A stretch of 9,028 bases of DNA. Source: Alphaproteobacteria bacterium. GTDB lineage: Bacteria > Pseudomonadota > Alphaproteobacteria > RF32 > CAG-239. Positions 1 through 6,777 of the stretch are shown here, piece by piece. The notes beneath the pieces were generated by a model that was not told the DNA's origin, did no database searches, and saw only the letters and a list, made by a program, of their open reading frames with translations. The stretch is from assembly GCA_017963715.1 (NCBI GenBank), contig JAGCTK010000122.1:1-9028 (forward strand), in the 5' to 3' direction. Numbering within the stretch: the stretch's first letter is position 1; each line of letters starts with the position of its first letter. The position numbers and the translations under genes were made by a program.

Positions 1-349
1 CTTTTAACACCCCGCCGTTTTTGACGGCACGCGGTTTTAAGGATGCTGTCACCTTTGGGCTCAACACGGGGCGTATGCTGTCTGTTCTGCTCCTTGGAAT
101 GGCAAGCATATATTCACCGCTGCAGGCGATACATCCGCACATTTTCTCATTCAACCCGTTTTCATTAACCGAATTCACCCAATACCAACCGGTATACTTG
201 CTGTCACCGGATTTGTTATCAAAGATTTGGCAGCCGCCCAACAAAAGTGCCAAATCCGAAAGCGATGCTTTGCGCAAATCATCATCTTTCATCACATCAA
301 GCGCATTTTCACCACACACTTGATCCTTCGTTAACAATGTAACTTCCAT
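1..349 (-). CDS. Partial protein of unknown function, N-terminal 116 residues; resembles DUF6273-type proteins
   Basis: The frame is open from an ATG at 349 to the window edge, so the C-terminus is missing. The start is supported by AGGAAAG (363-357), 7 bases before the ATG. The translation begins MEVTLLTKDQ, has a GWYWVNS motif near residues 54-60, a Cys-X-Cys-X2-Cys cluster at 71-76 (CGCIAC) and an SIRPVL motif near 91-96. The pairing of an aromatic W-Y-W segment with a later (G/S)-(V/I)-R-P-x-L motif recalls the DUF6273 group, which is thought to have a C-type-lectin/sulfatase-modifying-factor-like fold; this is pattern memory only. No signal peptide or membrane segment is visible. It lies 79 bp downstream of glgP on the same strand but has its own promoter-like sequence, so it need not belong to an operon with glgP. 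The function is unknown. Confidence 0.7.
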   Translation of the reverse strand, partial: MEVTLLTKDQVCGENALDVMKDDDLRKASLSDLALLLGGCQIFDNKSGDSKYTGWYWVNSVNENGLNEKMCGCIACSGEYMLAIPRSRTDSIRPVLSPKVTASLKPRAVKNGGVLK

Positions 350-372
350 TTTTTTACTTTCCTGCTGAATTC

Positions 373-399
373 ATCATAATCGTCGTGATGCTATCACGA
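373..399 (-). promoter_or_regulatory. Candidate promoter/operator: perfect 7-bp palindrome next to a TATGAT box
   Basis: TCGTGAT (383-389) and ATCACGA (393-399) form a perfect inverted repeat with a 3-base spacer. Read on the minus strand, it is followed 4 bases later by TATGAT (378-373), a good sigma-70 -10 box, with the start codon of the truncated gene at 349. No T-run follows the hairpin, so it is not a standard terminator for glgP. Its place just upstream of a -10 box fits an operator bound by a dimeric regulator. The -35 match is poor. Confidence 0.35.
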
Positions 400-428
400 A
401 CGCATGATTTTATCAATATATATATTTT

Positions 429-2894
429 TTAATCGACAGGCTCAATATGCCAAATCTTTTTGGCATATTCCATCACTGCCCGATCAGACGAAAAATAACC
501 GATTCGCGCAACATTTAAAATCGCTTTTTCAAACCACAATTCTTTGTTTTGATAATCATCCGTTGCGCGGTGAACCGTGTTGTTAAAGTCCTCCAAATCA
601 GCCAACACAAAGAAAAAGTCGTTTGTCAGCAAGTTTTCATAAATCGGCTTAAAAATCAACGCATGATCTTTTTGGCAGAATGTATCCGAGTTAAGCGAAT
701 TGACGATTCGCTTGATATAATTTGATTTTTCGTAAAACTCGCGTGAAGTATACGTCGGGCGCATGGCACGAATTTGCTCGTCTTTAAGGCCGAACAAATA
801 AAAATTGTCTTCGCCGACCTGTTCTCTGATTTCAATATTGGCGCCATCATATGTGCCGATGGTCAATGCACCGTTTAAGGCAAACTTCATATTGCCCGTG
901 CCGGATGCTTCAAACCCCGCGGTCGAAATTTGCAAACTCACATCGGCAGCCGGTATCATCTTTTCGGCAAGCGACACTTTATAATCAGGTACAAACACAA
1001 CTTTTAAGGCGTTGCCCACGAGCGGATCATGATTGACCACATCCGCCACGTTATTAATCAGTTTAATAATCAATTTAGCAAAGGTATAAGACGGTGCTGC
1101 TTTGCCGGCAAAAATATATGTCTTTTTGACCGTCGGCCGTATGTTGTCTTTGACAATCGCAAAATAATCGCCGATCACCTGCAAAATCGTCAACAGTTGC
1201 CGTTTATATTCGTGGATTCTTTTGGCGTGGATAAAATACATGCTGTCCGAATCAATGATTTCGCCCGTTGTCTTAAAGATTTCAAAAGCCAAACGCTCTT
1301 TGTTATGCTTTTTAATCTCGGCAAATTCATGCACAAAATCCGGATTTTTGGCCTCAGGCTCCAATTTGCGCAGAGCATCCAAATCTGTCGTCCATATTTT
1401 GCCGATTTTCGAAGTGATTAAATCGGATAAGGCCGTATTTGCATGCAACAACCACCGACGCGGCGTGATGCCGTTCGTGATATTGATAAATTTTTGCGGA
1501 AACAGCGCATAAAATTCAGGCACCAATTCGGTTTTAATCAGTTCGGTATGCAATTTTGCCACACCGTTGACCGAAAACGAGCCGACAATTGAGAGATTCG
1601 CCATACGAATCATTTGGCTGTCATCCTCACCGGAGACAATCGAAACTTTACTCAGTTTTTCTTCATCATCACCAAATTTTTCACGCGCAAATTCCATAAA
1701 CCGACGGTTGATTTCGTAGATAATCTGCAAGTGCCGCGGCAACAAGCGCTTCATAATACGAGCCGGCCATTTTTCAAGTGCTTCCGGCAATAAAGTGTGG
1801 TTGGTGTAGGCAAAAATTTTGGTCGTCACATCCCATGCATCATCCCATTCAAGCCCGTATTGGTCCATCAACAACCGCATCATCTCGGGGATGGCAAGCG
1901 CCGGGTGCGTGTCATTGAGTTGGATACATACATATTCGGGCATCAAATGAAAATCGTTGCTCTTTTCCAAAAACCGACGAATAATATCTTGCACGGCGCA
2001 CGACACAAAGAAATATTGTTGCATCAAACGTAGCGTCCGGCCTTGTTCGATATTGTCCGACGGGTACAACACCTTCGATATCGTTTCACTTTGGATTTTA
2101 TCTTTCACGGCCTCGATATAACCGCCTTCGTTAAATATTTTGATATCAAGTTCATCGTCGGTTTTGGCCGAAAACAGTCTCAAATAGTTGACGGATTTTC
2201 CATCATAACCCACAATCGGAAAATCATAAGGCACACCATAAACCGTGTTTGTATCCACCCACGAAAAATAGGTGCGTCCGTTCATCCCGTGATAACTTTC
2301 AACCCGTCCGAAAATCGGAATCCTAAGTGTTCTGTCATGACGTGGAAATTGCCACGGCGATTCTTCACAAAGCCACGTATCCGTTTGTTCAACCTGCCAA
2401 CCGTTGTCAAATTTTTGCTTAAACAAACCGTACTGATAGTTGATACCATAACCAAACCCCGGCAAACCGAGCGAGGCCATCGAATCAAGATAGCAAGCAG
2501 CCAAGCGCCCCAAACCGCCGTTGCCGAGTGCCGGATCATATTCGGCATCATAAATATCATTCATCGACAAGTTGGGCATACCCTCAATTTTGATATCTTG
2601 AATCAGTTTAAACAAATCCAAGTTATGCAAATTGTTTTCAAGCGAACGACCGAGCAAATATTCAATTGACAGATAATACACGCGTTTGGCACCCACCTCA
2701 TTATAGCGCGAGATGGTGCGATACATATTATCAAGTGCAAATTCTCTAACCGCCAAGGATATCGCCTGCAGCGTTTCTTCTTTGGTCAGTTCCATCGGAC
2801 GCTTGCCGATAAAATACTTGATATAATGTTCAATTGACAGTTTCAGCCGTGCTTTATCAATCTCATTAATACCTTTTTTATCTTCGTTTTTCAA
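429..2894 (-). CDS. glgP: Glycogen/maltodextrin (alpha-glucan) phosphorylase
   Basis: This cytoplasmic PLP enzyme releases glucose-1-phosphate from the non-reducing ends of glycogen or maltodextrin using phosphate (GT35 family). Family motifs seen, numbered from the TTG start: YLSIEYLLGR (about 74-83), GNGGLGRLAACYLDS (124-138), NDTHPA (327-332), and the PLP-lysine segment EASGTGNMKF with the Schiff-base lysine at about residue 670. The length of 821 residues is normal for the family, and it is intact to its TAA. I place the start at TTG 2894, not at the upstream in-frame TTG at 2951: AAGGAG (2907-2902) sits 7 bases before it, and the best promoter lies inside the upstream extension. No other glycogen gene (glgA, B, C, X or malQ) is in the window, so glycogen cannot be separated from maltodextrin as the substrate. 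No T-rich terminator hairpin is visible downstream. Confidence 0.96.
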   Translation of the reverse strand: MKNEDKKGINEIDKARLKLSIEHYIKYFIGKRPMELTKEETLQAISLAVREFALDNMYRTISRYNEVGAKRVYYLSIEYLLGRSLENNLHNLDLFKLIQDIKIEGMPNLSMNDIYDAEYDPALGNGGLGRLAACYLDSMASLGLPGFGYGINYQYGLFKQKFDNGWQVEQTDTWLCEESPWQFPRHDRTLRIPIFGRVESYHGMNGRTYFSWVDTNTVYGVPYDFPIVGYDGKSVNYLRLFSAKTDDELDIKIFNEGGYIEAVKDKIQSETISKVLYPSDNIEQGRTLRLMQQYFFVSCAVQDIIRRFLEKSNDFHLMPEYVCIQLNDTHPALAIPEMMRLLMDQYGLEWDDAWDVTTKIFAYTNHTLLPEALEKWPARIMKRLLPRHLQIIYEINRRFMEFAREKFGDDEEKLSKVSIVSGEDDSQMIRMANLSIVGSFSVNGVAKLHTELIKTELVPEFYALFPQKFINITNGITPRRWLLHANTALSDLITSKIGKIWTTDLDALRKLEPEAKNPDFVHEFAEIKKHNKERLAFEIFKTTGEIIDSDSMYFIHAKRIHEYKRQLLTILQVIGDYFAIVKDNIRPTVKKTYIFAGKAAPSYTFAKLIIKLINNVADVVNHDPLVGNALKVVFVPDYKVSLAEKMIPAADVSLQISTAGFEASGTGNMKFALNGALTIGTYDGANIEIREQVGEDNFYLFGLKDEQIRAMRPTYTSREFYEKSNYIKRIVNSLNSDTFCQKDHALIFKPIYENLLTNDFFFVLADLEDFNNTVHRATDDYQNKELWFEKAILNVARIGYFSSDRAVMEYAKKIWHIEPVD

Positions 2895-2919
2895 TGCCGT
2901 ACTCCTTGATGTTTTCTCT

Positions 2920-2948
2920 AATATAGTCACGATTTTATTTAAAGTCAG
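2920..2948 (-). promoter_or_regulatory. Probable sigma-70 promoter of glgP
   Basis: On the minus strand, CTGACT (2948-2943, 4/6 match to TTGACA) is followed by a 17-base spacer and TATATT (2925-2920, 5/6 match to TATAAT). Transcription would start near 2913, leaving a leader of about 20 bases that carries the AAGGAG ribosome site. It lies downstream of the zapA/6S terminator, so glgP is probably transcribed on its own. Confidence 0.5.
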
Positions 2949-2995
2949 CAAAAACTTATGCTTCTGTTCACAAGCAATTTTACCGTTATACCATT

Positions 2996-3024
2996 AAAAA
3001 AGCCGGGAATTTGTTTGACCCGGC
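2996..3024 (-). terminator. Rho-independent terminator after 6S RNA / zapA
   Basis: On the minus strand, GCCGGG (3024-3019) pairs perfectly with CCCGGC (3007-3002) across an 11-base loop, followed by six T residues (3001-2996). It is about 30 bases past the closing stem of the 6S RNA and upstream of the glgP promoter, so it ends the zapA/6S transcript. Confidence 0.85.
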
Positions 3025-3054
3025 ATGAAGAAAAAAATGTAAAATAAGTATAAT

Positions 3055-3212
3055 CAAAGCCGTCTGACCGTTTAGACTTTCTTGTGTATCGAACCGCTTC
3101 TCAAAAGGTGGGTGCCATATTCACGGACCACGATCCGTCAAGGGACAGCTCCCGATATATAATAATGTTGGTTCGGATAACTAAGCGGTTAATCGCATCA
3201 GACAGCCTCATC
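3055..3212 (-). ncRNA. ssrS: 6S RNA
   Basis: 6S RNA mimics an open promoter and binds the sigma-70 RNA polymerase holoenzyme, lowering transcription in slow growth. The sequence folds as expected: a closing stem of about 13 bp, including G-U pairs, joins 3210-3198 to 3067-3055 (core GCUGUCUGA with UCAGACGGC). A second stem follows, ACCGCUUAG (3189-3181) with CUAAACGGU (3076-3068), with one mismatch. Then comes a large A/U-rich bubble, and an apical arm closed by AUCG/CGAU (3156-3153 with 3091-3088) that ends in the ACGGA/UCCGU hairpin (3138-3134 with 3127-3123). The position directly after zapA matches the known ssrS neighbourhood in proteobacteria. The 5-formyl-tetrahydrofolate cyclo-ligase gene that often follows is absent. 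The ends are inferred from the closing stem; the 5' end may be a few bases further upstream (about 3218). Confidence 0.85.
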
Positions 3213-3224
3213 CTTTACAACTTT

Positions 3225-3253
3225 ATCATAGCATATTTAAAAGGTGTTTGCAA
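3225..3253 (-). promoter_or_regulatory. Promoter of 6S RNA, overlapping the zapA 3' end
   Basis: On the minus strand, TTGCAA (3253-3248, 4/6 match) is followed by exactly 17 bases and TATGAT (3230-3225, 5/6 match). Initiation near 3218 would fall just before the 6S closing stem. The -35 box lies inside the last codons of zapA and the stop codon (3239-3237) lies in the spacer, so 6S RNA can be made independently of zapA. Confidence 0.65.
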
Positions 3254-3773
3254 GCACTTTTATCTCATCGGATATTTCACGCACCAATGCGGCCATATCC
3301 GCATCAACGGCCGACAAATCAATATGTTGTCCCGATTCTTTTTCAACTTCGACAATCTTTTCAACCGGCACCTCAACCACTTTTTCAACGATTTTTTCAA
3401 CCGGCACTTCGACGACCTTTTCAACCACCTTCTCGACCGGCACTTCGACCACTTTTTCAACTTCGACAATTTTCTCGACCGGCACTTCGACAACCTTCTC
3501 GACGATTTTTTCAACCGGCACCTCAACGATTTTTTCCACCGTTTCCACACGCGCCGGCGCACCGCCGGAATTGCCGGCATCTTCCAACTCGTCTGCAATT
3601 AAAAGCGCCACCATCACAAGTAATTGATTTTCATTGATATGGTTGTTTGAACGTGTCAGCATAGATGCCTTTTCGTTCAACTTCGAAGCCAATCGCATAA
3701 TGTGTGCTTCTTGGCCGTCACCGCAGGCAATACCGTATTCCCTGCCGTTAATTTCAATTGTTACCTGAGCCAT
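3237..3773 (-). CDS. zapA: Cell division protein ZapA with a Val-Glu-Pro-Lys repeat insert
   Basis: ZapA binds and bundles FtsZ filaments at mid-cell. Residues 1-66 are a standard ZapA N-terminal domain: VTIEINGREYGIACGDGQE, then a helix with RLASKLNEKA, then NQLLVMVALLIADELEDA. Canonical ZapA then continues in a coiled coil for a total of about 100-130 residues. Here a Gly/Ala linker (67-75) leads into residues 79-145, made of five EVPVEK-containing units, before a C-terminal amphipathic segment (150-178, ending EIKVLANTF) that looks like the usual ZapA tail. The protein is therefore about 178 residues and its two halves are separated by the repeat. The ATG overlaps the end of the preceding coiled-coil gene by 20 bp, indicating translational coupling. 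6S RNA follows directly. Identification rests on the N-terminal domain plus the ssrS neighbour. Confidence 0.88.
   Translation of the reverse strand: MAQVTIEINGREYGIACGDGQEAHIMRLASKLNEKASMLTRSNNHINENQLLVMVALLIADELEDAGNSGGAPARVETVEKIVEVPVEKIVEKVVEVPVEKIVEVEKVVEVPVEKVVEKVVEVPVEKIVEKVVEVPVEKIVEVEKESGQHIDLSAVDADMAALVREISDEIKVLANTF
3339..3539 (-). repeat. In-frame tandem repeat inside zapA (five EVPVEK units)
   Basis: Residues 82-145 divide into five units of 12, 14, 12, 12 and 14 residues: IVEVPVEKIVEK, VVEVPVEKIVEVEK, VVEVPVEKVVEK, VVEVPVEKIVEK and VVEVPVEKIVEVEK. The DNA repeats along with the protein (TTTTTCAACCGGCAC-like blocks on the plus strand) but synonymous differences are frequent, so the array is not freshly duplicated. 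All unit lengths keep the reading frame. Confidence 0.9.
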
Positions 3774-3990
3774 TGTCTTCTAACACCTCATTTACTTTTC
3801 CCACGCAGGCACTGATTTTTTGTTCGGCACGTGCAATGGTTTGCTTTAAGCGATTGATATCATCGTCTTTGCGCATCATATCCTGCCGATACAGTTCTTT
3901 TTTGGTATCCCATACTTCTTTTAAGGCTTGTACGTTTTTTTTCAAATCCGTCAAAGCGTTGCGTGTTAAATTAAAATCATCATTTGTCAT
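3754..3990 (-). CDS. Small coiled-coil protein upstream of zapA (DUF4164-like)
   Basis: This 78-residue, highly charged, probably all-helical protein has heptad-like spacing across most of its length (LTDLKKNVQALKEVWDTKKE, then RLKQTIARAEQKISACVGKV). No signal peptide or membrane segment is present. Its last 20 bp overlap the start of zapA, so the two are very probably cotranscribed and coupled. Short coiled-coil proteins assigned to DUF4164 are found just before zapA in many alphaproteobacteria, and size and position fit that family. The sequence alone is too short for a firm assignment. A role in FtsZ-ring assembly with ZapA is inference from position. The ATG at 3990 has only a weak purine-rich ribosome site (AAAGAAAG). 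Confidence 0.75.
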   Translation of the reverse strand: MTNDDFNLTRNALTDLKKNVQALKEVWDTKKELYRQDMMRKDDDINRLKQTIARAEQKISACVGKVNEVLEDNGSGNN

Positions 3991-4073
3991 AAATTTTGCT
4001 TTCTTTTTTTACAAAATCCTTTATGCTGTATTTTACAATAAATTTATCCATTGACAAGAAACAAAAAAAGATT

Positions 4074-4589
4074 ATGCAAAAGTTTATTCTCCATATCACG
4101 ACTCAAAATTTTGATTTCATCAAAGATAATCGCTTTGAATGCTTTATACTCGCCCACGATTTAAGCCTCGATTTTAAGCAAAAATTTGTGCAAAAAGTCA
4201 AAGAAGCCGGCAAAACCGTTTTGGGTGAGTCTGCACAAGATTGCCTCACCTACGCGCTTGACGGCGTGCTGATTGACCTTACAAAATCAGATCATATCGC
4301 TCAAGATTACACTTCCGCCACCCAAGGCCTCAAAGGCAAATTTATCGGCGTCATTTCGCGCAACCGTCGCCACGAAGCGATGCTTATCAGCGAATGCGAG
4401 CCCGATTTTATTGTGTTTAAGGTTTGGACAGACGGCAAAGAAAAATTGCAAGACCTCACAGCGTGGTACGCCGAACTCTTTTTGATACAGTCGGCCATTA
4501 TGCCGATGGAATCATTAGACTATCGGCAATTTACATCCGATTTTGTAATTTTAGATGATTCGACTTTTTTAAAGCCCGACTTTTATTGA
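4074..4589 (+). CDS. Divergent ThiE/TenI-like (thiamine phosphate synthase family) protein
   Basis: The 171-residue soluble protein starts at ATG 4074. An in-frame ATG at 3996 exists, but the 26 residues it would add look like translated AT-rich spacer. The pattern is that of a shortened TIM barrel: a first strand (KFILHITT), DGVLIDL near residue 63, then [15 protein letters not shown] and [13 protein letters not shown], followed by [10 protein letters not shown]. The G-V/A-x-S-R-x-R-H-x-A-M ... D-(Y/F)-(V/I)-x-F ... W-(W/Y)-A-E-x-F order recalls the shortened ThiE-like proteins of alphaproteobacteria. Canonical ThiE has a longer barrel and a conserved phosphate/pyrophosphate-binding loop, which I cannot find, so classic thiamine phosphate synthase activity is doubtful. 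No thiamine gene is adjacent. It is transcribed away from the zapA operon and overlaps the end of rpoD tail to tail by 7 bp. Confidence 0.75.
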   Translation: MQKFILHITTQNFDFIKDNRFECFILAHDLSLDFKQKFVQKVKEAGKTVLGESAQDCLTYALDGVLIDLTKSDHIAQDYTSATQGLKGKFIGVISRNRRHEAMLISECEPDFIVFKVWTDGKEKLQDLTAWYAELFLIQSAIMPMESLDYRQFTSDFVILDDSTFLKPDFY

Positions 4590-6646
4590 TCCAAAAACGA
4601 GCGCAACCGACGCGAACGACTTGGATGTTTGAGTTTTCGAAGTGCTTTGGCTTCAATCTGACGAATACGTTCACGCGTCACATTAAATTGTTGCCCGACT
4701 TCTTCTAAAGTATGATCCGTGTTCATCCCGATACCGAAACGCATTCTCAAAACACGTTCTTCACGCGGCGTCAACGATGACAAAATCTTCGTACAGGTTT
4801 CTCTCAAATTGGCATGTATAGCCGAATCTAAAGGCTGCAATGCGCTTTCATCCGCAATAAAATCGCCCAAAGACGAATCTTCTTCATCACCGACCGGCGA
4901 TTCCAAACTGACCGGCTCTTTGGCAATTTTCATCACTTTGCGGATTTTTTCAAGTGGCATCGACAAGCGCTTAGCCAACTCCTCCGGCACAGGCTCATGC
5001 CCTGTTTCGAGCAGCATTTGACGTGATGTCCGCACCAATTTATTGATGGTCTCAATCATGTGTACAGGAATTCTGATTGTACGTGCCTGATCGGCAATCG
5101 AACGCGTAATGGCCTGTCTGATCCACCATGTCGCATAGGTCGAAAACTTATAGCCGCGACGATATTCAAACTTATCAACCGCCTTCATCAAACCGATATT
5201 GCCCTCTTGGATTAAATCCAAAAATTGCATACCGCGGTTGGTATATTTTTTGGCAATCGAAATCACAAGTCTTAAGTTGGCCTCAATCATTTCTTTTTTG
5301 GCGCGATCCGCCTCACGTTCGCCGTGTTTAATGGTCTCAACCATTTTGCGATATTCGCTGATGGGCAGTCCGCATTCTTCCGACATCTGCATAATACCCG
5401 TGCGAAGTTGCTTAACTTCCTCACCGTATTTTTCCAAAAACAGCGCCCAATGTTTGTCCTTTTTCGTCTTGAGTTTATCCAGCCAATGCGGATCAAGTTC
5501 CGATTTTTGATAGGTGGCTAAAAAGTCTTCACGGTTGATTTTGGCGGCCAACGCACAACGCATCAACTTACCTTCCAATCCCATCAAGCGTTTGTTGGTC
5601 TCATTTAATTGCTCGACCAATTGCTCGATACGCGACGTATTGAGGTGGATAGAACTCATCAACTCAATCAAATCTTTTTTAACAGCCAAATATTTCTTTT
5701 CAATCGCCGATGAAATTTTGCGACCTGACATCATCGCACTCATACGTTGTGTCTGGATTTTTTTCAAATCATCGTAATAACTTGAAATTTTGTTTAATAT
5801 ATCCAAAACAGGCTCTAACAACGTGGTTTCCATCATCGCCACGGATGTATTCGGACGGCTCACATTGCCATCATCATCCACCGAATCACCCAACTCGGAC
5901 GAGGCGTCCTGCTGATCTTCCAAAGCATCATCCTGCGTGTCGCTTTCGTCTTCATCTTCTTCAACCACATCATCGCCGTCAAGGTCCATATCGGCTTCCA
6001 AACCGTCGGCCAATTCGTCTAAATTTTTGGTTTCCAGTTCTTTTGTGACTTTTTCTAAATCATCGACATTTTCATCATCGTCATACGAAATGGCTTCACT
6101 GTCATCGCCGTACATCATCTCTAAGTCGACGACATCACGCAGTTGCATTGTGCCGGCATTAAGTTCATCTCGCCAAGAGGCAATGGCCTTTAAGGTCATC
6201 GGGCTTTCGCACAAACCGCTGATCATCACGGTATTGCCGGCTTCAATACGCTTGGCAATAGCGATTTCGCCCTCACGTGACAACAATTCCACCGCGCCCA
6301 TCTCGCGCAGATACATCCTGACCGGGTCATCCGAACGGCTGAGTTCTTTTTCATCAAAGTTGCCGCTTTCATCTATATCGGCATCTTCGTCGGATTTAAT
6401 GACATCACCGTCAAAGTCATCCACGTCGGTTTCAGAAATCAAACTGATTCCCAAATCCGAAATGCTTGACATAATGTCTTCGATTTTTTCCGAGGTTTCT
6501 TTTTCAGACGGCAAAGTTTTATTGAGTTCTTCCACCGTGATATAACCGGTATTCTTGCCTTTTTCAATCAAAACCTTGAGCGCATGGCCCAATGTGTCAA
6601 GCAACGGCGAATCCGCGTTTAAATCCTGATTATCTTTTTCAGACAT
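4583..6646 (-). CDS. rpoD: RNA polymerase primary sigma factor (sigma-70)
   Basis: This is the housekeeping sigma factor that directs RNA polymerase to -35/-10 promoters. Regions in order: region 1.1 (about 12-75), region 1.2 ([20 protein letters not shown], 105-124), a long non-conserved region (about 140-450) with a very acidic stretch at 180-262, region 2 ([17 protein letters not shown] 456-472, [20 protein letters not shown] 477-496, [20 protein letters not shown] 501-520), region 3 (about 530-600) and region 4 ([14 protein letters not shown] 625-638, then the helix-turn-helix [25 protein letters not shown] at 647-671). The length of 687 residues suits alphaproteobacterial RpoD. The ATG is preceded by TAAGGAA about 5 bases upstream. 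The usual partner dnaG is not next to it; a DUF1189-like gene lies upstream, separated by a terminator. Its 3' end overlaps the convergent ThiE-like gene. Confidence 0.98.
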   Translation of the reverse strand: MSEKDNQDLNADSPLLDTLGHALKVLIEKGKNTGYITVEELNKTLPSEKETSEKIEDIMSSISDLGISLISETDVDDFDGDVIKSDEDADIDESGNFDEKELSRSDDPVRMYLREMGAVELLSREGEIAIAKRIEAGNTVMISGLCESPMTLKAIASWRDELNAGTMQLRDVVDLEMMYGDDSEAISYDDDENVDDLEKVTKELETKNLDELADGLEADMDLDGDDVVEEDEDESDTQDDALEDQQDASSELGDSVDDDGNVSRPNTSVAMMETTLLEPVLDILNKISSYYDDLKKIQTQRMSAMMSGRKISSAIEKKYLAVKKDLIELMSSIHLNTSRIEQLVEQLNETNKRLMGLEGKLMRCALAAKINREDFLATYQKSELDPHWLDKLKTKKDKHWALFLEKYGEEVKQLRTGIMQMSEECGLPISEYRKMVETIKHGEREADRAKKEMIEANLRLVISIAKKYTNRGMQFLDLIQEGNIGLMKAVDKFEYRRGYKFSTYATWWIRQAITRSIADQARTIRIPVHMIETINKLVRTSRQMLLETGHEPVPEELAKRLSMPLEKIRKVMKIAKEPVSLESPVGDEEDSSLGDFIADESALQPLDSAIHANLRETCTKILSSLTPREERVLRMRFGIGMNTDHTLEEVGQQFNVTRERIRQIEAKALRKLKHPSRSRRLRSFLDQ

Positions 6647-6706
6647 AACGTTCCTTAAGTAAACGAAAAGAGAGATTTATCATCTCCGTAAATTGCTAGC
6701 GATGAT

Positions 6707-6735
6707 ATTTTTAATACTGTTTTTTTTAAAGTCAA
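6707..6735 (-). promoter_or_regulatory. Candidate promoter of rpoD
   Basis: On the minus strand, TTGACT (6735-6730, 5/6 match) is followed by a 17-base spacer and AAAAAT (6712-6707, 4/6 match). It lies between the upstream gene's terminator and rpoD, so rpoD would have its own start with a leader of about 55 bases. That leader contains a short hairpin, GAGAT/ATCTC (6672-6686), of unknown meaning. Confidence 0.45.
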
Positions 6736-6747
6736 GCAAAAGATATT

Positions 6748-6777
6748 AAAAAGCAGATATTTTTATCGTTAATCTGC
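6748..6777 (-). terminator. Rho-independent terminator overlapping the stop codon of the DUF1189-like gene
   Basis: On the minus strand, GCAGAT (6777-6772) pairs with ATCTGC (6758-6753) across a 13-base loop, followed by TTTTT (6752-6748). The left arm encodes the last residues (Ala-Asp) and the TAA at 6771-6769 sits at the start of the loop. It separates the membrane-protein gene from rpoD. The 6-bp stem makes it modest in strength. Confidence 0.65.

Noticed and set aside
383..399. Palindrome read as the glgP terminator
   Set aside because: No T-run follows it on the minus strand; the next bases are CGATTATGATG.
2043..2669. Plus-strand frame of 208 residues inside glgP
   Set aside because: It lies wholly antisense to conserved glycogen phosphorylase motifs and has no family-like pattern of its own.
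3339..3539. Repeat array read as a CRISPR
   Set aside because: The units are contiguous, coding and in frame, with no unique spacers and no palindromic 28-37-base repeats.
3084..3602. Plus-strand frame of 172 residues rich in Phe-Asn-Asp repeats
   Set aside because: It is the antisense of the zapA repeat and of 6S RNA; the repetitive composition comes from the real minus-strand repeat.
3996..4073. N-terminal extension of the ThiE-like protein from ATG 3996
   Set aside because: The added residues resemble translated AT-rich spacer and begin almost at the start codon of the divergent gene; ATG 4074 begins a proper first beta strand.
5937..6545. Plus-strand Ser-rich frame of 202 residues inside rpoD
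   Set aside because: It is antisense to the acidic and N-terminal parts of RpoD; runs of Asp/Glu codons read backwards give Ser/Phe-rich sequence.
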